From assembly GCA_964249405.1 (NCBI GenBank), contig CAXUBX010000152.1, positions 1 to 5,111 on the forward strand: a stretch of 5,111 nt of DNA, given 5' to 3'. The notes under the pieces were generated by a model. That model saw only the letters and a list, made by a program, of their open reading frames with translations, was not told where the DNA came from and did no database searches. A program made the translations under genes and the position numbers. Position 1 is the first letter of the stretch. Every line of letters begins with the position of its first letter. Below, in pieces: positions 1 to 5,111 of this stretch. Source of the stretch: CAXTPV01 sp964249405. GTDB taxonomy: Bacteria > Pseudomonadota > Alphaproteobacteria > Acetobacterales > Acetobacteraceae.

Positions 1-5
1 CTGCG

Positions 6-959
6 ATGCTCCGCACGCTTAGCCGGCGCCTCAGCGCGTCGATGATCTCGCTGGTGATCCTGGTCACCTTCTCCTTCATCATGGTCCACCTCACCCCGGG
101 CGGGCCGGCCTTTTCCATCCTCGGCCTGCACGCGACCGCCGACAGCGTCGCCGCGGTCAACAAGCAGCTCGGCCTCACCACGCCGCTCTGGAAGCAGTAC
201 GCGATCTGGTGGTGGCATCTGCTGCACGGCAATCTCGGCTTCTCCTACCTGCTGCACCGTCCGGTCGGCGAACTCCTGCTCACCTACGAGCGCAACACCA
301 TCGTGATGTACGCGCTCGCGACCCTGCTCGCGGTCGTGCTCGCGCTGATCATGGGATTGCTGCACGGCATCTTCTACACGCGGCCGCCGGGTGCGATGAT
401 CGGCATCCTCGAGCTCGTGCTCTATGCGACGCCGTCGTTCTTTCTCGCAGCCATGATGGTGCTCGTGTTCTCGAACGCACTCGGCTGGCTGCCGCCGGGC
501 GGTCTCGTCAATCTCCGGCTCGCCGAACCGACGCTCTCCTCCTACGCCGTGCATCTCGTGCTGCCGGTCGTCACCATCGGCGTGCTGTCCACCGCCGGCT
601 ACGCGCGCTACTTCGCGCAATCGGTGCACGAGGAGCTCGGTCGGGACTATGTCCGGACCGCACTGTCGAAGGGAGCCTCCTTCCCGCGTGCCGTTCTCGG
701 CCATGCGTTCCGCAACGCGCTCCGTCCGCTGGTGACGCTGCTCGGCCTCTCGTTCCCCTATCTGTTCGCGGGCGGCGTCACCGTGGAGACCGTGTTCTCC
801 TATCCCGGCCTCGGCTGGCTGCTCTGGCGATCCGCGCTGCTGCAGGACTATCCGGTGGTGATCGCGATCGTGCTGCTGATCGGCGTGCTGACGATCCTCG
901 GCAACCTGATCGCCGATCTCATCAATTCCGCGCTCGACCCGCGCGCCTCCTACGAGTGA
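6..959 (+). CDS. Dpp/Opp-family ABC importer permease, DppB-like
   Basis: This is an inner-membrane permease subunit of a peptide/nickel-type ABC importer. It would pair with the next gene's product to form the translocation channel. The 317 residues are close to the usual length of about 310-340. The N-terminus (MLRTLSRRL, then a hydrophobic helix at about 13-30 ending in HLTPGGPA) matches the DppB layout, in which a first helix is followed by a PGDP-like motif. Further hydrophobic segments lie near 98-121, 135-158, 180-200, 243-263 and 282-305. The cytoplasmic EAA loop that docks on the ATPase is at about 213-241 (DYVRTALSKGAS, then H233 and NALRP). The family motif VETVFSYPGLGWLL is at 260-273. 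The ATG at 6 fits the family start, but only five upstream bases are visible, so no ribosome site or promoter can be judged. The substrate cannot be told from the permease. Confidence 0.95.
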   Translation: MLRTLSRRLSASMISLVILVTFSFIMVHLTPGGPAFSILGLHATADSVAAVNKQLGLTTPLWKQYAIWWWHLLHGNLGFSYLLHRPVGELLLTYERNTIVMYALATLLAVVLALIMGLLHGIFYTRPPGAMIGILELVLYATPSFFLAAMMVLVFSNALGWLPPGGLVNLRLAEPTLSSYAVHLVLPVVTIGVLSTAGYARYFAQSVHEELGRDYVRTALSKGASFPRAVLGHAFRNALRPLVTLLGLSFPYLFAGGVTVETVFSYPGLGWLLWRSALLQDYPVVIAIVLLIGVLTILGNLIADLINSALDPRASYE

Positions 960-969
960 GACGACAGCC

Positions 970-1836
970 ATGAGTGACGTCGCCGCCGATGCGCCGGTCC
1001 TTGCGGGCGCCCCGCCGCTCCGCACCCGTCAACCCGTCAACTGGGGGCTGTGGACCGGGATCGTGCTGTTCATCCTAGTCGTGCCGACCATGTTCGTCGG
1101 CGACTGGCTCTATCCGGTGAGCCCGTTCGCGCTGCACACGCAGGATGCGCTGCAGTCACCGTCCTGGCGCTATCCGCTCGGCACCGACGCGCTCGGGCGC
1201 GACCTGCTGTCGCGGCTGTTCTCGGGCGGCGTCGAGACGCTGATCGTGTCGATCCCGGCGGCCGCGCTGGCCTTCCTGGTCGGCACCGCCTACGGGCTCG
1301 CCTCCGGCCTCGGCCCGTCCTGGCTCGACGGGCTGCTGATGCGCATCCTCGACGCGGTGCTGGCGCTGCCCTCGCTGATCGTGCTGATTTTCCTCGCCGC
1401 GATCGTGACGCTGAGCGCGCCGAGCCTGATCCTGCTGCTCGGCTTCGTGTCCTGGCCCGGCCTCGCCCGCCTGGTCCGCAACGAAACCGTCGCCCAGCGC
1501 GACCGCGACTTCGTGCTCGCGGCAAGGCAGCTCGGCGCCAGCACGGCCTACGTCGCCCGCGTCCACCTCGCCCGCGTGATGGCGCCGCTGCTGGTGGTCA
1601 ACGCGACGCTTCTGGTCGGCGACATGATCTCGTCGCTCTCCGCGCTCTCCTTCCTCGGCCTCGGCGTGCAGCCGCCGCGCACCTCCTGGGGCGGTCTGCT
1701 GGAGAACGGGCTCACGCTGATCGTGCTCGACCCGTGGTGGCTGATCGTGCCGCCCGGCTTCATGATCTTCGCGTCCCTGTTCGCGACCTCGCTGATCGGG
1801 CAGGCGACGATCGGACGCGGGAGGGTCGCCCGATGA
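970..1836 (+). CDS. Dpp/Opp-family ABC importer permease, DppC-like
   Basis: This is the second inner-membrane permease of the importer and the partner of the DppB-like protein 10 bp upstream. Its 288 residues are typical (about 280-300). Visible hallmarks are one N-terminal helix at about 27-44, the motif YPLGTDALGRDLLSRLFSGG at 68-87 (diagnostic of DppC/OppC), helices near 89-112, 125-145, 148-166, 205-225 and 256-277, the EAA loop at about 180-205 (DFVLAARQLGAS then H199), and FLGLGVQPPRTSWGGLL at 228-244. The first 25 residues are a polar, Ala/Pro-rich cytoplasmic tail of no recognised function. The ATG at 970 is preceded by only a weak purine-rich GAGTGAG that includes the stop of the previous gene, which suggests translational coupling. 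The stop codon overlaps the ATPase start. I am sure of the family but not of the cargo. Confidence 0.95.
   Translation: MSDVAADAPVLAGAPPLRTRQPVNWGLWTGIVLFILVVPTMFVGDWLYPVSPFALHTQDALQSPSWRYPLGTDALGRDLLSRLFSGGVETLIVSIPAAALAFLVGTAYGLASGLGPSWLDGLLMRILDAVLALPSLIVLIFLAAIVTLSAPSLILLLGFVSWPGLARLVRNETVAQRDRDFVLAARQLGASTAYVARVHLARVMAPLLVVNATLLVGDMISSLSALSFLGLGVQPPRTSWGGLLENGLTLIVLDPWWLIVPPGFMIFASLFATSLIGQATIGRGRVAR
1819..1825 (+). promoter_or_regulatory. Ribosome binding site of the fused ATPase
   Basis: GGGAGGG sits 7 bases before the ATG at 1833, inside the last codons of the DppC-like gene. It fixes the ATPase start. The same frame stays open much further upstream (to about 1050), but that upstream part is the out-of-frame shadow of the permease gene and has no ATPase homology. 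Confidence 0.75.
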
Positions 1837-3626
1837 GGATCTCGCCGAACGACGCGGCGCCGGCGCTCCGCATCGACCGTCTCTCGGTCGCCCTCGGGCG
1901 CGGCCCGCGCTTGCCGCGCACCCGCGTCATCGACGAGCTCGATCTCGTCGTGGAGCGGGGCGAGTTCTGCGCCCTCGTCGGCGAGAGCGGGTCGGGCAAG
2001 ACCATCGCGGCACTCGCCGTCACCCGCCAGCTCCCGCCCTTCGCCGAGACCTGGGGCCGCATCAATGTCGGCGGCGAGAACGTGCTGGAGCTCGACGAGC
2101 GCGCGATGCGGCGCGTCCGCGGCGGCGCCGTCGGCATGGTGTTCCAGAACCCGCTCTCGGCGCTCAACCCGTCGCATCGCGTCGGCGCGCAGATCACCGA
2201 AGCGATCCGGCTCCACGCCACGATCACCGCGGCCGACGCGAGGGCGCGTGCCCTGGCGCTGCTCGACGAGGTCGGCATCCCGAACGCGCGAGCGAGGATC
2301 GACGACTATCCGCACCAGTTCTCCGGCGGCCAGCGCCAGCGTGTGATGATCGCGATCGCGCTCGCCGCCGAGCCGCGCCTGCTGATCGCCGACGAGCCGA
2401 CAACCGGGCTCGATCCGCTGGTGGCACGACAGATCCTGGCTCTCCTCGCACGTCTCCGGCGCGAGCACGACATGGGCGTGCTTTTCGTGTCGCACGACCT
2501 CTCGATCGTCCGCGAGGCCGCCGACAGCGTGCACGTGCTCTACGCGGGGCGGACCGCGGAAAAGGGACCGGCCGGTCCCTTCTTCGTGCAGCCACGGCAT
2601 CCCTACAGCGCGGCGCTGCTGACCGCGGCTCCGGTGCTCGGCCGCGGCCACCTGACCGACATCCCGGGCCAGATGCCGGAGCCCGGACGGCGTCCGGACG
2701 GGTGCCGCTTCGCGCCGCGCTGCTTCCGGCGCCAGGATGTCTGCGAGCGCGCCTATCCGCCGCTGGAGCCGGCGGGAGGGACGCTCGCCGCCTGCCTGTT
2801 CCCGCTGGAGGCGTCGCCCGACATCGTGCTGCCCGACACCGGCAAGCCGCCTCGCGCGATTCGAGGCGCGACCCCGCTCCTGACGCTCTCCGGCGTCGCG
2901 GTGCGCTACGGGAAGGACCCGAAGGCGCCGTACTCGCTCCGCGACGTCGATCTCAAGCTGGCGCGCGGCGAGTGCCTCGGCATCGTCGGCGAGAGCGGAT
3001 CGGGCAAGTCGACCCTCGGCCGGGCGATCCTTCAGATGCTGCGCCACGAGGGAACGATCACGCTCGATGGCGAGAACCTCTCGTCGCTCCGGGGCGCCCG
3101 CGCACGCGAGGCACGCCGCCGGATCCAGGTCGTGTTCCAGGACCCGCGCGAGAGCCTGAACCCGCGGCTCACCATCGGCGACATCGTGACCGAGCCGCTC
3201 CGCCTCGCCGGGACGGCGCACCGCGGCGAGGCGGGAAGGCTGCTCGCCCATGTCGGGTTGTCGCCGTCGCTCGCCGACCGCCTGCCGAGCGCGGTCTCGG
3301 GCGGCCAGGCGCAGCGTGTCGCGATCGCGCGCGCGCTGGCGACGAAGCCCGACGTGATCGTGCTCGACGAGCCGACCTCCTCGCTCGACGTCTCGACCCA
3401 GGCGACGCTGCTCAACCTGCTCGCCGAACTCGGCCGCGCCGAAGGAATCGCCTACGTGCTGATCAGCCACGACATCGCCGCGGTTGCCTTTCTCGCCGAC
3501 CGCATCGCGGTTCTCCGCGACGGCGCGATCGTCGAGCTGCAGGACACCGACGCGATCATCACCCGGCCCCGGGATGCCTACACCGCCGCCCTGATCGACA
3601 CCGCCCGCCCGAAGCAGGTCGCCTGA
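1833..3626 (+). CDS. Fused two-domain ABC ATPase of a Dpp/Opp-type importer
   Basis: This protein powers the importer by binding and hydrolysing ATP on the cytoplasmic face. It is 597 residues long and fuses DppD-like and DppF-like domains, as in YejF/GsiA-type proteins. Domain 1 has Walker A GESGSGKT at 50-57, the Q-loop glutamine at 105 (VFQNPLSALNP), signature SGGQRQR at 164-170, Walker B LLIADE at 183-188 and the switch histidine at 221. It is followed by the Opp/Dpp C-terminal extension with four cysteines (C291, C297, C304, C321), the pattern that binds a 4Fe-4S cluster in known DppD structures. Domain 2 has Walker A GESGSGKST at 386-394, Q436, SGGQAQR at 489-495, Walker B VIVLDE at 508-513 and H546. 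Both sites look catalytically complete. Domain 2 ends about 50 residues after its switch histidine and lacks a second cysteine extension. The start overlaps the permease stop by four bases (ATGA), so the two are translationally coupled. The substrate is unknown. Confidence 0.95.
   Translation: MRISPNDAAPALRIDRLSVALGRGPRLPRTRVIDELDLVVERGEFCALVGESGSGKTIAALAVTRQLPPFAETWGRINVGGENVLELDERAMRRVRGGAVGMVFQNPLSALNPSHRVGAQITEAIRLHATITAADARARALALLDEVGIPNARARIDDYPHQFSGGQRQRVMIAIALAAEPRLLIADEPTTGLDPLVARQILALLARLRREHDMGVLFVSHDLSIVREAADSVHVLYAGRTAEKGPAGPFFVQPRHPYSAALLTAAPVLGRGHLTDIPGQMPEPGRRPDGCRFAPRCFRRQDVCERAYPPLEPAGGTLAACLFPLEASPDIVLPDTGKPPRAIRGATPLLTLSGVAVRYGKDPKAPYSLRDVDLKLARGECLGIVGESGSGKSTLGRAILQMLRHEGTITLDGENLSSLRGARAREARRRIQVVFQDPRESLNPRLTIGDIVTEPLRLAGTAHRGEAGRLLAHVGLSPSLADRLPSAVSGGQAQRVAIARALATKPDVIVLDEPTSSLDVSTQATLLNLLAELGRAEGIAYVLISHDIAAVAFLADRIAVLRDGAIVELQDTDAIITRPRDAYTAALIDTARPKQVA
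2562..2581. repeat. Perfect 20-bp palindrome inside the ATPase gene
   Basis: AAGGGACCGG is followed directly by its exact reverse complement CCGGTCCCTT. It lies in frame over residues 244-250 (KGPAGPF) of the ATPase, just after the first nucleotide-binding domain. After one mismatch the flanks pair again for a few bases. No loop separates the arms, so an RNA hairpin would lose the central pairs. It may be chance in GC-rich coding sequence, or a site for a dimeric protein or restriction-modification enzyme. No function is claimed. Confidence 0.6.
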
Positions 3627-3645
3627 ACGGGCGACGGCCCGATCA
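3624..3645. terminator. Possible bidirectional terminator hairpin between convergent genes
   Basis: An inverted repeat has 9-base arms with one mismatch (TGAACGGGC, loop GACG, GCCCGATCA). It spans the TGA of the ATPase gene on the + strand and the TGA of the cytochrome gene on the - strand and fills the whole 16-bp gap. Its position and symmetry fit a terminator serving both directions. No T-run follows on either strand, so it is not a classic intrinsic terminator and may act weakly or only stabilise 3' ends. Confidence 0.5.
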
Positions 3646-4230
3646 GACGTCCTGCCGCGGCAGCATCCGATCGAGCGTGCCATCGCGCGCCACCACGACG
3701 TGGTAGGCGGTCCCCAGCAGGTGCAGCACCACCAGCGCATAGACCGCCCATTGCCCGATCAGGTGCACCGAGGTCGCCGACCGGTGCAGCCACGGCACGT
3801 CGCCGATCTTCGGCACCGCGAACAGGTCGAAATAGGACAACGGATGGTTCGAGGTCGCCGTCAGGAGATAGCCGCTGACCGGCATCGCCAGCAGCACCGC
3901 GTAGAGCAGCCAGTGGCTCGCGCGCGCCGTCAGCGCGATCACCGCACCGACCCGCCCGGACAGCGGGGGCGCCGGGTGCCGGGCGCGCCAGCCGAGCCGT
4001 AGCACGACGATCGCCAGGATCGTCAGTCCGAGCGACTTGTGCAGCATGTAGAGGAGACCGCCGATCGGCGCGTGCTCCGGCAGGTTCGTCATCACCCAGG
4101 CGATCGGCACGATCAGCGCCATCAGGATCGCGGTGACCCAGTGGAACCACATGGCGCTCTCTGTGTAGGCCGCGCCGATACGACCCGCGCTCCCCAGGCC
4201 GACAGACGTTGTGACGGTGCTCGAGGCCAT
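3643..4230 (-). CDS. Cytochrome b561 family diheme membrane protein
   Basis: This is a four-helix inner-membrane b-type cytochrome of the bacterial CybB/b561 family, which moves electrons between quinol and acceptors such as superoxide or periplasmic partners. The 195 residues compare with about 176 in Escherichia coli CybB. Helices lie near 27-48, 62-80, 104-124 and 153-178. Histidines in the expected heme-ligand positions are H30 (MWFHW), H64 (LHKSLGL), H106 (SHWLLY), H156 (SVHLIGQW), H170 and H177. The family features RHPAPPL at 84-90, LPVSG-like MPVSG at 116-120, and the C-terminal RDGTLDRMLPR at 182-192 all match. The ATG at 4230 is preceded, 9 bases upstream, by GGGAAG. It gives an N-terminal tail about 17 residues longer than in CybB, so a later start is possible, but none is obviously better. 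It converges on the importer operon and is probably unrelated to it. The electron partner cannot be inferred here. Confidence 0.93.
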   Translation of the reverse strand: MASSTVTTSVGLGSAGRIGAAYTESAMWFHWVTAILMALIVPIAWVMTNLPEHAPIGGLLYMLHKSLGLTILAIVVLRLGWRARHPAPPLSGRVGAVIALTARASHWLLYAVLLAMPVSGYLLTATSNHPLSYFDLFAVPKIGDVPWLHRSATSVHLIGQWAVYALVVLHLLGTAYHVVVARDGTLDRMLPRQDV

Positions 4231-4246
4231 GGTGACGCGCTTCCCG

Positions 4247-4416
4247 CTACGGGCGGCGAGCTTGCTCGGTTTTCAGCCGCCCGGAAAGCTTCCAGGCGAT
4301 GTCGAGCGGCTCCAGGTCGCGGCCGATGCGGTCGAGCTCGCGCTTGCCGCCGGGCGCAGACACCAATGGAGCGACTGCTCGTCGATTTCGCTGGCCTCCT
4401 CCGTCCCCGGTCCAGG
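4247..4416 (-). pseudogene. Possible frameshifted 3' remnant of an unrecognised gene
   Basis: This call is tentative. Read on the - strand, 4416-4363 encodes PGPGTEEASEIDEQSLHW. Moving by one base, 4363-4250 encodes VSAPGG, then KRELDRIGRDLEPLDIAW, then KLSGRLKTEQARRP, ending at the TAG at 4249-4247. In both pieces almost every codon ends in G or C, and the residues are charged and helix-like. Restoring one G in the TGG/GTG overlap near 4363 would join them into one reading frame. The TAG lies 16 bp before the cytochrome start, as expected for an upstream gene in the same transcription unit. No domain is recognised. The 5' part is missing, because the frame is closed by a TAG within the tandem repeat. 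The alternative is non-coding spacer, since the + strand frame through here is also open and GC-rich at third positions (a mirror effect). Confidence 0.35.
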
Positions 4417-4434
4417 CTACCCGGTCCAGGCTAT
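4407..4434. repeat. 14-bp tandem duplication (two copies)
   Basis: CCGGTCCAGGCTAC at 4407-4420 is followed directly by CCGGTCCAGGCTAT at 4421-4434, 13 of 14 bases identical. It lies exactly between the last sequence that looks like the - strand remnant and the first sequence that looks like the SDR gene. That position suits a slippage or end-joining scar at a deletion junction. Because the unit is not a multiple of three, it shifts all reading frames across it. Confidence 0.8.
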
Positions 4435-4442
4435 ACGCGTCC

Positions 4443-5111
4443 GGAGCGTGGCGCGGACGGATCGACATGCTGGTGAACAACGCCGGGGTTAGTCAGCGCA
4501 GCTTGGCGCTCGATACCAGCTTTGACACCTATCGCGCGATCATGGAGACCGATTTCTTCGCGCCGCTGCGTCTGACGCAGCTGGTCGCGCCACACATGGT
4601 CGACCGTCGCTCCGGCCGGATCGTCGCGATCAGCTCGCTGGCCGGCCGGACCGGTTCGGCGCTGCGCACCGGCTACTCCGCGGCCAAGCACGCCGTGCTG
4701 GGCTACTTCGAGGCGTTGCGGGCCGAGTTCGAGCGGGCCTACGGCATCAACGTCACCACGGTCCTGCCGGGATCGGTCCGAACCCCGATCGCCGTGAACG
4801 CCTTGCAGGGAGACGGGTCCCGGCGCGGCGTCTCGGACGACAACATCGATGCCGGCATGGATCCCGCCGAGGTCGCGCGGCGCATCGTCGAAGGGATCGG
4901 CCGGAACGCGCGGGAGATCGTCGTGGCCGAGGGTACCGAACTGGCCGGACTCGGGCTGCGTGCGATGGACCCGGAACGGTTGTTCGATCATCTCGCGCAG
5001 GAGGGCGCCCGCCTCGCCAAGGCTCGTGCGGCGGCCGGGATCGGCTTCCGGCCCGACCCGGCCCTCGTCGGCAGAACGGACGGGAACAACCTCGTTGGCC
5101 GCGACATCTAG
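4443..5111 (+). pseudogene. 5'-truncated short-chain dehydrogenase/reductase (DHRS7-like SDR)
   Basis: Intact SDRs of this kind oxidise or reduce alcohols and ketones with NAD(P)(H). SDR similarity begins about WRGRID (4449) and runs to the TAG at 5109-5111. It includes LVNNAG at 4470-4487, SQRSLALDT, the catalytic serine at 4635 (ISSLAG), the active-site YSAAK with Tyr at 4674 and Lys at 4686, LPGSVRTPI at about 4764-4790, and the VNALQGDG segment shared with DHRS7-type SDRs. The cofactor-binding TGxxxGIG motif and the following strands, normally some 80 residues before NNAG, are absent. The frame stays open back to an ATG at 4299, which would give 270 residues and a near-normal length, but residues 1-48 of that reading (Ser/Arg/Pro-rich) have no SDR character. 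An internal ATG at 4467 would start directly before LVNNAG. An automatic annotation may show an intact CDS at 4299-5111. I think the enzyme is non-functional, or at best a cofactor-less remnant. Confidence 0.7.

Noticed and set aside
209..973. Second + strand open frame within the DppB-like gene
   Set aside because: It is an Arg/Ala-rich shadow in an alternative frame, and the other frame is clearly a membrane permease.
1050..1832. Upstream extension of the ATPase reading frame to give an 858-residue protein
   Set aside because: This stretch overlaps the DppC-like permease in another frame, is Arg/Ala/Pro-rich with no domain, and a strong ribosome site with ATGA overlap marks the true start at 1833.
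1548..3740. Very long - strand open frame (730 residues) opposite the ATPase
   Set aside because: It is an antisense shadow common in GC-rich coding DNA. It has Arg/Gly/Asp-rich composition and no recognisable motif, while the + strand has complete ABC ATPase motifs.
3578..4150. Alternative - strand frame overlapping the cytochrome gene
   Set aside because: It has no helices or heme histidines in family positions. The 3643-4230 frame matches cytochrome b561 throughout.
4250..4370. Idea that the - strand segment (RELDRIGRDLEPLDIA) is the inverted missing N-terminal part of the SDR
   Set aside because: It faintly resembles the region after the second strand of an SDR, but there is no TGxxxGIG nearby, the spacing to PLDI is too short, and it ends in a stop codon just before the cytochrome gene.
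4366..4476. Short + strand frame beginning MERLLVDFAGLL
   Set aside because: It has no ribosome site, runs through the tandem repeat and into the SDR sequence in the wrong frame, and looks accidental.
4211..4492. + strand frame starting GTG at 4211 (ends GEQRRG)
   Set aside because: It overlaps the cytochrome start antisense and the SDR in the wrong frame. Its G/C-ending codons mirror the - strand frame, and there is no recognisable protein.
1..5111. Search for CRISPR repeats, tRNA/rRNA, transposase, phage or defence genes
   Set aside because: No repeated spacer pattern, RNA gene signature or mobile-element protein was seen on either strand.

Overview
The window is GC-rich bacterial DNA, about two thirds G+C or more by eye, densely coded with strong G/C preference at third codon positions. 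The gene types and codon style suggest a high-GC proteobacterium, most likely an alphaproteobacterium. No rRNA or other phylogenetic marker is present, so this is an inference. I see no tRNA, rRNA, CRISPR array, transposase or insertion-sequence end.

Positions 6-3626 hold a tight three-gene operon on the + strand for the membrane part of a dipeptide/oligopeptide/nickel-type (Dpp/Opp family) ABC importer. It contains a DppB-like permease, a DppC-like permease 10 bp downstream, and a fused two-domain ATPase whose start overlaps the DppC stop (ATGA). Together they give the usual two permeases plus two nucleotide-binding domains. The periplasmic substrate-binding protein is not in the window and probably lies upstream of position 1, so the substrate cannot be named.

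Positions 3643-4230 hold a cytochrome b561-type diheme membrane protein on the - strand. It converges on the importer operon. Only 16 bp separate the two stop codons, and a hairpin that includes both stops fills the gap.

Positions 4231-4442 are a degenerate stretch with no convincing intact gene. On the - strand it carries what looks like the 3' end of an unrecognised gene, broken by a one-base frameshift, and then a 14-bp tandem duplication. Immediately beyond it, positions 4443-5111 (+) hold a short-chain dehydrogenase/reductase (SDR) of the DHRS7-like type. The SDR keeps its catalytic Ser-Tyr-Lys and C-terminal half but has no Rossmann dinucleotide-binding N-terminus. A single deletion between two divergently oriented genes would explain both truncations.

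The importer and the cytochrome are ordinary genes. The odd part is the scar at about 4247-4450. I found no evidence for a new multi-gene system.
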